Assembly: GCF_013177695.1 (NCBI RefSeq)
Contig: NZ_WOEY01000057.1
Coordinates: forward strand, 1 to 64,000
Source of the DNA: Paraburkholderia solitsugae
GTDB taxonomy: Bacteria; Pseudomonadota; Gammaproteobacteria; Burkholderiales; Burkholderiaceae
Length of the DNA stretch: 64,000 nt
Direction: 5' to 3'
This document shows positions 19,131-27,373 of this stretch, piece after piece; within the stretch, counting starts at the first letter, position 1, and every line of letters starts with the position of its first letter. Position numbers and translations under genes: made by a program. The notes beneath the pieces are model-generated. The model searched no databases. It saw only the letters and a program-made list of their open reading frames with translations, and was not told where the DNA came from.

Positions 19131-20051
19131 ATGAGTATGGGTGATCTCGGCTCGTCGCCTGGCGACGCGGCGAATGGAATTGTCGTCGTGTTCTACCGGC
19201 CCGATGCTGCGTGCGTGCGTCGGGCCAATCGCTATGCCGACTTCGGGCGCTGCGTGGTGGTCGACAATACCGAGCGGGTGCAGAGTGCCGAGCAGCTCGG
19301 GCTCGACGACCGGATCGTCTATGTTGCCAACGGGGCCAACCGTGGGATCGCGACGGGCATCAATCAGGGCGTCGAGTTGCTACTGAAAGCAGGCTGTAGC
19401 AGTGCGCTTATTTTCGATCAGGATAGCGAGCCGTCGACCCAACTGTTAGAAGCGTTGCCGCAGTTGCTCAAAGAGGAACAGCGTCAGCGAGGACGCATTG
19501 CGCTGATTGGTCCTGCTTATGAGGACGCGCGCCTTGGGGGCGTGGCTCCGTTTGTTCGCTTTGGCTATCTGAAGCTGCAGCGGGTCGCGCCCGTCGGCAC
19601 CCAGCTGCTTGAAATTGATTTTCTGATCAGTTCGGGTTCGTGCATCAATCTAGCTGTGTGGCGCGACATTGGCCCGATGGATGACGCGCTATTTATCGAT
19701 TTCGTTGACCTCGAATGGTGTGTCAGGGCTCGTTCTAAAGGATATGCGGTGCTTGGCGCGCCTGGGTTGCGGCTTGCGCATGAACTAGGTGGCGAACCGG
19801 TGCGGGTGTTCGGTCGGCAATACCCGAGTCATAGCCCCCTGCGACATTATTATCTTTTTCGAAATGCAGTCGCCTTAATCAAACGGAGCTACATTCCGTG
19901 GACTTGGAAATCCACGGAGCTAGTGAAATTTCCGTTTCGACTGGCTATTTATGGATTGTTTCTGCAGCCGCGTCTAAGCCATTTGCGAATGGCCTCGGTG
20001 GGTATCTGGCACGGATTGACTAATCGCATGGGTCCGTTGGATCGAACGTGA
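19131..20051 (+). CDS. GT2-family glycosyltransferase, rhamnosyltransferase-like
   Basis: A 306-aa RfbF/RfbG-type transferase. The nucleotide-sugar core is VVVDNTE (about 41-47), the NRGIATGINQGVE loop, and the metal motif IFDQDSEPS; ISSGSCINLAVWRDIGPMDD and FIDFVDLEWCVRARSKGY are the usual acceptor-side and catalytic segments of rhamnosyltransferases. No transmembrane helices are evident apart from a hydrophobic C-terminal patch. It follows rmlD, supporting rhamnose as donor sugar. The 24295-25299 gene is a paralogue. Confidence 0.85.
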   Translation: MSMGDLGSSPGDAANGIVVVFYRPDAACVRRANRYADFGRCVVVDNTERVQSAEQLGLDDRIVYVANGANRGIATGINQGVELLLKAGCSSALIFDQDSEPSTQLLEALPQLLKEEQRQRGRIALIGPAYEDARLGGVAPFVRFGYLKLQRVAPVGTQLLEIDFLISSGSCINLAVWRDIGPMDDALFIDFVDLEWCVRARSKGYAVLGAPGLRLAHELGGEPVRVFGRQYPSHSPLRHYYLFRNAVALIKRSYIPWTWKSTELVKFPFRLAIYGLFLQPRLSHLRMASVGIWHGLTNRMGPLDRT

Positions 20052-20114
20052 CTCAGTCTGCATTGATACGCGATGATGGTCTTTTTTTAAACGCACAAAT
20101 TCTAAAAGTCTGTA

Positions 20115-20897
20115 ATGTACAACCTGGCACTTTATGATTTAAAGCAAAGCATAGCCTCTTGGCGGCTTTGGACACTTCTCGGTTGGCTGGAGGTGAGGCA
20201 ACGCTACGCGCGCTCGCGCGTTGGGCCGTTCTGGCTCACAATCAGCACGGGTGTGATGATCGGCTCGATTGGCGTGGTGTACGGCACGCTGTTCGGCATG
20301 AAGATGAGCGACTATCTTCCGTATCTGGCCGTCAGTCTCGTCATGTGGAGCGCGTTTTCGGCGACCATTCTTGAGGGAAGCATGGCCTACATTGGTAGCG
20401 GTCAATACATCCGGCAAGTGTCGACGCCGAAACTTATTTTCATGTTGCAGGTGGCATGGCGCAACCTCGTCATCCTCGCTCACAATTTTGTGATTGTCGT
20501 CGTGCTGCTAGCCGTTTTCGGTGTCAAGAGTTGGGCGACTCTGCCGCTCTTCATCCCTGCTTTGGTGCTCTATATGGCCAATGCGCTGTGGATGGCGATG
20601 GTCGCCGGCCTTTTGTCCGCACGCTTTCGAGATTTGCCGCAAATCATCGCGGCAATTATCCAGATTGCGTTTTACATTACTCCGATTATCTATCGTCCGA
20701 ATTCATTGTCCCGGTATTCGTTCATCGTTGAGTTCAATCCTCTTGCGCATCTAATCGAACTCGTTCGTGCGCCGCTGATCGGTGAGATGCCAAGTGCAAC
20801 TACTTGGGGCGTTGCTGTAGGGCTCGCGATAGTTGGCTGGCTCTTCGCGCTCGCCCTGACAGGGCGGTTCTTGAAACGCATTCCGTATTGGGTCTGA
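20115..20897 (+). CDS. wzm: O-antigen ABC transporter permease
   Basis: A 260-aa ABC-2 type integral membrane protein with about six hydrophobic helices. It begins with an amphipathic segment, then LGWLEVRQRYARSRVGPFWL, a hallmark of polysaccharide exporters of the Wzm/KpsM/TagG class. It would move lipid-linked glycan across the inner membrane with the ATPase encoded 11 bp downstream. The wzm-wzt pair implies an ABC-dependent rather than Wzx/Wzy pathway; no wzx or wzy is present in the window. Confidence 0.92.
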   Translation: MYNLALYDLKQSIASWRLWTLLGWLEVRQRYARSRVGPFWLTISTGVMIGSIGVVYGTLFGMKMSDYLPYLAVSLVMWSAFSATILEGSMAYIGSGQYIRQVSTPKLIFMLQVAWRNLVILAHNFVIVVVLLAVFGVKSWATLPLFIPALVLYMANALWMAMVAGLLSARFRDLPQIIAAIIQIAFYITPIIYRPNSLSRYSFIVEFNPLAHLIELVRAPLIGEMPSATTWGVAVGLAIVGWLFALALTGRFLKRIPYWV

Positions 20898-20908
20898 CAA
20901 GGCAAATC

Positions 20909-21655
20909 ATGGCGTACATTGAACTCAAGAGCGCGACGCTCGACTTGCCCATATACGACGTACAAGCGCGATCACTTAAGAAACAGGTCTTGCGCATGGG
21001 TCGGCGCAATGCCATCGCCGAAGGGAACGACGGTGTAGTCGTCGTCCGTGCGCTCGACAACGTGGATCTACGTTTCGAGACCGGCGACCGAATTGGCCTG
21101 ATTGGCCACAATGGCGCAGGTAAGTCGACCCTGCTCAGGACAATGGCAGGTATCTACACTCCGACCTACGGGACAATCGAGAGCGAGGGGAAGATCGTGC
21201 CGCTGCTCGATATCAGTCTTGGGATGGACGAAAACTCGACCGGTCTGCAGAACATTCGCTTGCGGGGCCTGTTGCTGGGTATGTCAGATGCTGAGATCCG
21301 TGAAAAACAGCAATCGATCGCGGATTTCTGCGAACTGGGTGATTATCTCGACCTTCCACTTCGGACTTATTCTAGTGGAATGCGCGTGCGGTTAGGATTT
21401 GCTATTTCGACCGCAGTTGACGCGGAAATACTCTTACTCGACGAGGTGATGGGCGTGGGCGATGCGTCGTTCATGCACAAAGCCGAAGAGCGCCTGGCAG
21501 ATCTTCATAGTCGCGCAGAAATCGTTGTATTGGCCATGCATTCGAACGCGGAGATTCGCAAAGTGTGCAACAAGGTTCTGTGGATGGAGCGCGGGCGAGT
21601 GCGTGCGTTCGGGCCGACCGAAGAAGTTGTTTCGGAATATGAAGCCTTGGTTTGA
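20909..21655 (+). CDS. wzt: O-antigen ABC transporter ATPase, without C-terminal glycan-binding domain
   Basis: A 248-aa nucleotide-binding protein. Walker A GHNGAGKST is at residues 66-74, the signature region is TYSSGMRVRLGFAIST, Walker B is ILLLDEVMGVGD, and the switch His follows in LAMHSN. The chain stops right after the ATPase domain at ALV; Wzt proteins of the E. coli O8/O9a kind have an extra roughly 180-residue domain that reads the chain-terminal cap. The short form, as in Klebsiella O2a, usually means export runs together with synthesis. Start 20909 gives MAYIELKSATLDLPIYD, a typical Wzt beginning. Confidence 0.92.
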   Translation: MAYIELKSATLDLPIYDVQARSLKKQVLRMGRRNAIAEGNDGVVVVRALDNVDLRFETGDRIGLIGHNGAGKSTLLRTMAGIYTPTYGTIESEGKIVPLLDISLGMDENSTGLQNIRLRGLLLGMSDAEIREKQQSIADFCELGDYLDLPLRTYSSGMRVRLGFAISTAVDAEILLLDEVMGVGDASFMHKAEERLADLHSRAEIVVLAMHSNAEIRKVCNKVLWMERGRVRAFGPTEEVVSEYEALV

Positions 21656-21781
21656 GCGCGGGTGAAAGACGCACATGGCCGCCATAAGTGCGGGGTTGTC
21701 GATTTTTTGACGTCGAGTTCGATTGAAGGTCGGGCAAATAATATGGTCAATGCTGTTTGAACAGCGCAACGAGGATTCCCA

Positions 21782-23080
21782 ATGATTGATCGAGCATATC
21801 GGGTCTACTGCTACTGGAAAACCCATGGGACTTCTGCGCTGCAGCAGCTTGTCTATAGAAAGTTGGCCACTAGGCTTCGCGCGTCCTCCGACTCGATGGC
21901 CGACGCAAAGACATCCCAAAAGACCGCAACTCAGTTGTATCGCGCGCGATTCGAGTCTCTGGCGCCTTTGCAGACGTATACGATTCCTGCGTCGGATGTC
22001 CGGCGCGTCAGCATCGTGACAGATAGTGTTGGGAGCGGTAGCCTGTTTGGTGGCGTGGGAACGGCGCTGATCTTTTCGGCGCTCCTCGCGAACAAACTGG
22101 GCGCGCAACTTCGAATCATCACCCGAACACAACGCGCGCAACCCGAAAATATCGATCACATCCTTTCGCTTTATGGAATCAAGCTGCAACACGAGGTGCA
22201 ATTCAAGTTTGCTGCTTTCTTCGATAAGAAATACGAACTCGACGTCAAAGAGGGCGATGTCTTCGTGACAACTTCCTGGTGGACGACTGCGGCCACGCTG
22301 CCTAGCGTGCCGCGAGAGTCGATCATCTATCTCTTGCAGGAAGACGAGCGTATGTTTTACCCGTTCGGAGACGACCGCGTCAAATGCGAAGAGGTATTGC
22401 GTAACGACGATATTCGTTTTTTGATCAATACGAAACTCTTGTTCGATCATTTGACTGGCGATGGGCTCAGTAATATTGCCGTTAAAGGCACATGGTTCGA
22501 GCCAGCTTTTCCTAAGGCCGTTTTTCACCCGCGGGAGAAGGCGTCGGCAGGAAAGAAGCGATTTTTCTTTTATGCGAGGCCGGGCAATGCGCGTAACCTT
22601 TTTTATCTTGGAATAAAGGTTATCGAACAAGCCATCGCTCAGGAAGTGCTGGATCTTGCGGAGTGGGAGATTTGTCTGGTTGGAAAAGACATACCAGCTG
22701 TGGTTTTCGATGGCGGATATGCTCCCGAAAAATTCGAGAATCTTACGTGGTCCGAGTACGCGGAGCTCGCGGGTACGATCGATGTGGGTCTTAGCCTGAT
22801 GAGCACGCCGCATCCGAGTTATCCGCCTCTGGATTTGGCAGCGAGCGGGGCGGTCGTAGTGACCAACCGCTTCGGTAACAAGAAAGATTTGTCCGGATAC
22901 TCGCCTAACCTGATTTGCGCGGATCTCGAGCGTGATGCATTGGTTGATGCGCTTCGATCGGCAGTAACTTTGGCGTCGGATCTTCGACAGCGAGAGCAAA
23001 ACTATCGCGCCAATGGACTTGCCGTTGATTGGCAGCAGGCATTCGGTGGGATTATCCAGAATATATCCGAAGAAATATAA
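21782..23080 (+). CDS. WsaF-like rhamnosyltransferase (GT4)
   Basis: A 432-aa protein. YLLQEDERMFYPFGDD, followed by an INTKLLFDHL segment and KGTWFEPAFPKAVFHP, resembles the WsaF rhamnosyltransferase group of Geobacillus S-layer glycan synthesis, a GT-B fold. The C-terminal donor-binding part includes FFFYARPGNARNLFYLG and ASGAVVVTNRFGNK. It would add rhamnose to the growing chain. The gene lies 126 bp after wzt, and its TAA overlaps the next ATG, so the two transferases are coupled. Confidence 0.75.
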   Translation: MIDRAYRVYCYWKTHGTSALQQLVYRKLATRLRASSDSMADAKTSQKTATQLYRARFESLAPLQTYTIPASDVRRVSIVTDSVGSGSLFGGVGTALIFSALLANKLGAQLRIITRTQRAQPENIDHILSLYGIKLQHEVQFKFAAFFDKKYELDVKEGDVFVTTSWWTTAATLPSVPRESIIYLLQEDERMFYPFGDDRVKCEEVLRNDDIRFLINTKLLFDHLTGDGLSNIAVKGTWFEPAFPKAVFHPREKASAGKKRFFFYARPGNARNLFYLGIKVIEQAIAQEVLDLAEWEICLVGKDIPAVVFDGGYAPEKFENLTWSEYAELAGTIDVGLSLMSTPHPSYPPLDLAASGAVVVTNRFGNKKDLSGYSPNLICADLERDALVDALRSAVTLASDLRQREQNYRANGLAVDWQQAFGGIIQNISEEI

Positions 23081-24246
23081 TGTTCAAAGTTGATATTCCC
23101 CCCGTAACCTATTCGGATCCTTGGAATCTTTCGTTACACGAGCGGATGAAGCTGCTTGCCAGCGGCAGGCGGCGGGTCGCCTATTTCTACGAGGCACCGA
23201 ATAACAGTACGTTTCGATACCGCGCATACAACATGGCGCAGGTGCTTAACGACGACAAAAGCGGGGATGTTTCGGCCAGTTTTTTCTTTCTTCAAGACTG
23301 GGCTCGGATCGATGAGGTTGTCGATCTTGCCGACGTGCTGGTGATTTGCAGATCGCGATATTGTCATCGTCTCAATCAGCTTATGATGAAATTCAGGCTG
23401 CGAGGAAAGCGCATACTGTTTGACATTGACGACTTTGTGTTCGATTCGAGCTATGCGCACCTGATTATGAACACGCTTGATGAAGATGTCGGTGATCCAG
23501 CACGCTGGGATTATTGGTTCTCGTATATTAGCCGCCTAGGCACCGCGTTGAAAATGTGCGATGGAGCTATTACAACAAACCACTACCTGGCTGAGAAGAT
23601 TGCAACGTTTTCCGGCTTGCCAGTCGTTGTTATCCCGAACTTCATGAACAAGGAGCAATTGAACTATTCGGATGCCCTCTTTAAGCGCAAGCAGGCCTCG
23701 GGGTTCGCCCGCGACGACAAAATCCATCTTGGCTACTTCAGTGGTTCACCGTCGCATAAGTTGGACTATGCGATAATTATGCCGGCACTGGAGGCGTTAT
23801 TAGCGAACAATCCTCGGATTGAGCTGATGGTCGTTGGTTATATCGAAGCCGGCGCGACGCTCAGCAAATTTGGCGACCGGGTCAAGCGCCAGCCTTTTCA
23901 CGACTACGTGAATCTGCAGCGAGTTATTAGTAACGTTGAGTTCAATCTGATGCCGTTGCAGTCGAATGCATTTACGAACTGCAAGTCCGAGCTCAAGTAT
24001 TTCGAAGCGGCGGTAGTAGGTGCGATAAGCGTGGCTTCTCCTTCTTATACTTATGCGGGCGCGATTCGGGACGGCGAAAATGGATATCTTGCGCAAGCAC
24101 AGGAGTGGCTTTCGGTGATCGAAGAGGCAATTGAAAACAGTGCGAGGTGGCCAACCCTGATCGAAAACGCACGCGAAGATGCTCGTTCAAAGTACGGTTG
24201 GTTCAACCAAAGGGAAGTGATTCTCAAGGCGTTGGGGGTCGCATAA
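23080..24246 (+). CDS. GT4-family glycosyltransferase
   Basis: A 388-aa GT-B type transferase. The N-terminal domain has VAYFYEAPNNSTFRYRAYN and DVLVICRSRY; the C-terminal domain has HLGYFSGSPSHKLDY, IELMVVGYIEAG and ELKYFEAAVVGAISVASPS with the conserved Glu of the donor site. The start overlaps the previous stop (TAATG). Similar proteins occur in rhamnan and S-layer glycan clusters. Donor and acceptor cannot be told from sequence alone. A tail DARSKYGWFNQREVILKAL is typical of GT4. Confidence 0.78.
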   Translation: MFKVDIPPVTYSDPWNLSLHERMKLLASGRRRVAYFYEAPNNSTFRYRAYNMAQVLNDDKSGDVSASFFFLQDWARIDEVVDLADVLVICRSRYCHRLNQLMMKFRLRGKRILFDIDDFVFDSSYAHLIMNTLDEDVGDPARWDYWFSYISRLGTALKMCDGAITTNHYLAEKIATFSGLPVVVIPNFMNKEQLNYSDALFKRKQASGFARDDKIHLGYFSGSPSHKLDYAIIMPALEALLANNPRIELMVVGYIEAGATLSKFGDRVKRQPFHDYVNLQRVISNVEFNLMPLQSNAFTNCKSELKYFEAAVVGAISVASPSYTYAGAIRDGENGYLAQAQEWLSVIEEAIENSARWPTLIENAREDARSKYGWFNQREVILKALGVA

Positions 24247-24294
24247 CGCGGACTCTAGATACCTCAAGCGTGTACCTGATCTTTTCGAGCAGTT

Positions 24295-25299
24295 ATGGCG
24301 ACGTTCCGCACTTTTCATTTGCAGGCAAACAATGGCCTTACGCTCTCAAAGGTGACTGGCTTTAGTGAAAGTGACGATATGACCTTTGAATCCGTGAGAC
24401 CCAACAATGCGGGCGTAGTGGCTATTGTCGTGAGTTATGAGCCGAATCTCGCACATCTGGCGGGGGTGCTTGCAGCGATCGCTTCGCAAACGGACAGTGT
24501 CGTGGTGGTGGACAACGGTTCGCGGCGCGACGTGCGTGGCTTACTCACTGCTTTGAACGACTCACGCCTACATTTTCTTCCATTACACCGGAACTTGGGT
24601 ATCGCCGCGGCACACAATGCCGGCATTTGCTGGGCGCGAAATTACGGAGGCGAATTAGTATTGCTCATGGACCAGGACAGTGTGCCGGATCCTCAGATGG
24701 TGGTTAGCTTACGTTCGGCGCATGAATCGCTGGAACGAAGCGGAAACAAAGTAGCAGCCGTCGGTCCAAGATTTCGAGACAGTGATAGTGGACGACTGTC
24801 GGACCATGTCAAGTTTGGGAGGCTGCGCATAGAGAGAGTTACTTGTCCGCAAGGCCAGAAATACGTACAGGTGGATTTTCTGATTTCATCAGGGTCGCTG
24901 ATTCGAATCGACACGTTGGACGCGATTGGCGGAATGGACGAGGCGCTATTTATTGACCAAGTGGATACGGAGTGGGTGCTGAGGGCGCGCGCCAAGGGTT
25001 ATCTTACGTGGGGACATTGCGAAGCGATCATGACACATTCTTTGGGCGAAATTCGCCGGCGCGTATGGCTCGGGCGTTGGCGTGAGGTGCCCATTCACAA
25101 GCCGTTTCGGTACTACTATATATTCCGCAATAGCGTGCTGTTGCAACGTCGCGACTATCCGTGTTGGGCATGGAAAAGAGTAGACTTGATTCGTTTGCTG
25201 CAGCTTGCCGTATTCATAGTATTGTTTCATCCGCAACGCTTACAAGCACTACGAGGGATGTTGGGCGGGCTTTGGAGCGGATTGACAATGAAACGCTGA
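24295..25299 (+). CDS. GT2-family glycosyltransferase, rhamnosyltransferase-like
   Basis: A 334-aa paralogue of the 19131-20051 protein. The shared landmarks are VVVVDNGSRRD, HRNLGIAAAHNAGICWARN, the metal motif LLMDQDSVPD, VDFLISSGSLIRIDTLDAIGG and LFIDQVDTEWVLRARAKGY. Homology starts about residue 38, so the internal Met29 (ATG 24379) may be the real start; neither has a strong ribosome site. It ends a run of coupled transferases before a 391-bp gap. The two copies could add different rhamnose linkages of one repeat unit. Confidence 0.82.
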   Translation: MATFRTFHLQANNGLTLSKVTGFSESDDMTFESVRPNNAGVVAIVVSYEPNLAHLAGVLAAIASQTDSVVVVDNGSRRDVRGLLTALNDSRLHFLPLHRNLGIAAAHNAGICWARNYGGELVLLMDQDSVPDPQMVVSLRSAHESLERSGNKVAAVGPRFRDSDSGRLSDHVKFGRLRIERVTCPQGQKYVQVDFLISSGSLIRIDTLDAIGGMDEALFIDQVDTEWVLRARAKGYLTWGHCEAIMTHSLGEIRRRVWLGRWREVPIHKPFRYYYIFRNSVLLQRRDYPCWAWKRVDLIRLLQLAVFIVLFHPQRLQALRGMLGGLWSGLTMKR

Positions 25300-25690
25300 T
25301 AGCGTTCAACAGCTTCTGGGGATTGAGGATTAGCTGCGTTCGGATAGGCGCTCTCACTTAGCCAGCTTCGTTCTCGGGACGACGCTCGTCAAGCAGCGCA
25401 AGCGGGCACGTCCCACCGTGTCTCTATCCAAGCTGACGTCGCGATGCGTGTGCTTACACCTAGCTCATGTCTCGTTCACGCAGCCATTCGACGATTCAAT
25501 TTTTACTTCAGTGAGCACGTGAGTAGTCGTAACAACCTTACCAAGTGTTACTTTGATGTAGAATGCGCCCTGAGCTTAGATCGCGAACGAGCGCGGCCAC
25601 CGCACTCTTTTTATTACGAAAATCAGATGCGCCGGCAGCCGCTAGTCGAATCTACTTGCGCAACTTTTCGAGACAACCCCCGAGTCGTCC
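25300..25690. other. gap without recognisable gene
   Basis: This 391-bp stretch between two transferase genes has short open frames of unlikely composition only. It is more AT-rich than the housekeeping part and could contain a promoter for the next gene, but no clear -35/-10 pair was found. Confidence 0.4.
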
Positions 25691-27373
25691 ATGAACGCAG
25701 CCGATGGTCACGCCCTATTTAACCGCGGAAGCGAACTCACATCCGAGACAGATAAAGCTGAGTATTGCGATCTTTTGATTATTGATGAGATGTTACCGTG
25801 CGATTTTTCACCATTTCGCAGTCTCGAATATTCGCATTATCTTGAACATTTTGAGTCATCGCTGTTGCTATCTACCGAGGGTTGGCACGGCGCATACTCC
25901 AATCTCGGTTTTGCAGAACAACTCGCTAATAGCGGCCTTCCCGAAGCGGTAAAGCGTAAGATCCGGCCCTTCTCGGCATTCCCTTCGATTGTCCCGAAAC
26001 TGGCGTACATAACATTTCTTGCCAATGCGTGGCAAATCTACCCTTACCTGGTCGATCGGAAGATACCCTTCATCCTTCAGTTATATCCCGGAGGGCAATT
26101 CGAGATTGATAGCAAGGAAAGCGATTCGCGCCTGCGGACCCTTCTTCGGTCAGAACTGTGCAGGAAGGTGATCGTTACCCAGAACCTTTCTCGTGACTAT
26201 CTTCTTAATCGCATCGGATGCGATCCGCGAAAGATTGAGTTTATATACGGCGGCGTCTATGACACGGACACCGGCTTCGATTTTTCCCGCGACAAGAAGC
26301 TTTACGGACGAGACAAGCGAACCCTTGATATCTGCTTCGTGGCTCACCGCTATGGCGACGACGTAAAAAAGAAGGGGTATGACCAGTTTGTCGCGATTGC
26401 AAAAGCGCTGGCAAATGAATTCGCCGACGTCCGTTTTCATGTCGTAGGCGACTACACGCCCGACCAGATCCCATTGGGAGATGTTGCCGAAAGAATCAAA
26501 TTCCATGGCAAAAAGCCGAGCAGTTTCTTTCGGGACTTCTATCCGCAGATGGACATCATCGTTTCGGTCAACCGGCCTTCGGCAGAAGGTGCCGGTGCGT
26601 TCGACGGATTCCCCACTGGAGCCTGCATGGAGGCAGGGTTCAGGGGAGTGGTCAATTGCATTAGTGATCCGCTGAACATGAACGTCGCATTCAAAGACAA
26701 TGTTGACGTAATGCTCGTTGATTTGGATACGCGGAAAACCATCGAAAGGTTGACGACCGTCCTTCGAGATACCGACAGGCTCTATAGTATTGCACGAGCG
26801 AACTGGTTGAAATTCATCGAGGTCTTCGATACAAATCAACAGTTATGGGACCGAACTCGGGTCGCGACACGCGAACTCCTGAAGTATCACGCTTTGATTG
26901 TTCGTCCATCGGCGCGAATGAGTTCGATGGATCTTTCCCTGCATGCCGAATATAGGGAAAATGCGCGACAATACGACAGCCTCCACAAAGAATACATCAA
27001 CCTACAGAAGGAATATCTCAAGCTGCAAAAAGGGTATCAGCATCTGGAGGGAGAGTATCGCGGACTGGAGGCTGATTACCTGAATCTGGAGAGTGGGTAC
27101 CGGAATCTAGAGGACGGATATCGAAACATCGAGCATGGATACCGAACTCTGGAAAATGAATACTTAAATCTTGCTGCGGGAGCCGGAGAGATCGAGACCG
27201 CGAGAGCGGTCATTGCGTCTCAATCTATCGAGTTGGCTTCGCATGGACCGGTTGAGCAGGTGACGTTCGGTCGTGCCGAACGGTTGCTGCTTCGGTTGCT
27301 ACGTTCGCGTTACTTGATGCGAATGCGTACCATGGTTGCGCGCATGCGCCATCGCACTAGAGATTCGCAATGA
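25691..27373 (+). CDS. GT-B glycosyltransferase with C-terminal 11-heptad coiled-coil and basic amphipathic tail
   Basis: A 560-aa protein in three parts. Residues about 25-400 are a GT4-like transferase: LLIIDEMLPCDFSPFR, LQLYPGGQFEID, ICFVAHRYGDDVKKKGYDQF, FHVVGDY, FHGKKPSSFFRDFYPQMDII and DGFPTGACMEAGFRG. Residues 420-496 are eleven unbroken heptads, each with Tyr at position 2 and mostly Leu at position 5. Residues about 526-560 form a Leu/Arg/Met-rich amphipathic segment (RAERLLLRLLRSRYLMRMRT) ending in a basic tail. The layout recalls WbdD of E. coli O9a, where a coiled coil sets O-antigen length and a terminal helix binds the membrane; the catalytic domain here is different. It is coupled to the next gene by ATGA. 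Confidence 0.75.
   Translation: MNAADGHALFNRGSELTSETDKAEYCDLLIIDEMLPCDFSPFRSLEYSHYLEHFESSLLLSTEGWHGAYSNLGFAEQLANSGLPEAVKRKIRPFSAFPSIVPKLAYITFLANAWQIYPYLVDRKIPFILQLYPGGQFEIDSKESDSRLRTLLRSELCRKVIVTQNLSRDYLLNRIGCDPRKIEFIYGGVYDTDTGFDFSRDKKLYGRDKRTLDICFVAHRYGDDVKKKGYDQFVAIAKALANEFADVRFHVVGDYTPDQIPLGDVAERIKFHGKKPSSFFRDFYPQMDIIVSVNRPSAEGAGAFDGFPTGACMEAGFRGVVNCISDPLNMNVAFKDNVDVMLVDLDTRKTIERLTTVLRDTDRLYSIARANWLKFIEVFDTNQQLWDRTRVATRELLKYHALIVRPSARMSSMDLSLHAEYRENARQYDSLHKEYINLQKEYLKLQKGYQHLEGEYRGLEADYLNLESGYRNLEDGYRNIEHGYRTLENEYLNLAAGAGEIETARAVIASQSIELASHGPVEQVTFGRAERLLLRLLRSRYLMRMRTMVARMRHRTRDSQ
26948..27178 (+). repeat. eleven tandem 21-bp (7-aa) units inside the glycosyltransferase gene
   Basis: Units run EYRENAR, QYDSLHK, EYINLQK, EYLKLQK, GYQHLEG, EYRGLEA, DYLNLES, GYRNLED, GYRNIEH, GYRTLEN, EYLNLAA with no gap. 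Tyr is invariant at position 2; position 1 is E, D, G or Q; position 5 is Leu in nine of eleven. At DNA level the units are diverged but still related (GANTAY...CTNGAR), so they arose by duplication and are under protein-level constraint. Confidence 0.95.

Noticed and set aside
21434..22999. A 521-codon minus-strand frame across wzt and the WsaF-like gene.
   Set aside because: It runs antisense through two clear gene families and has no recognisable domain.
26948..27178. The 21-bp repeats as a CRISPR array or non-coding minisatellite.
   Set aside because: There are no spacers, units are contiguous and diverged at third positions, and the frame with heptad pattern is kept throughout.
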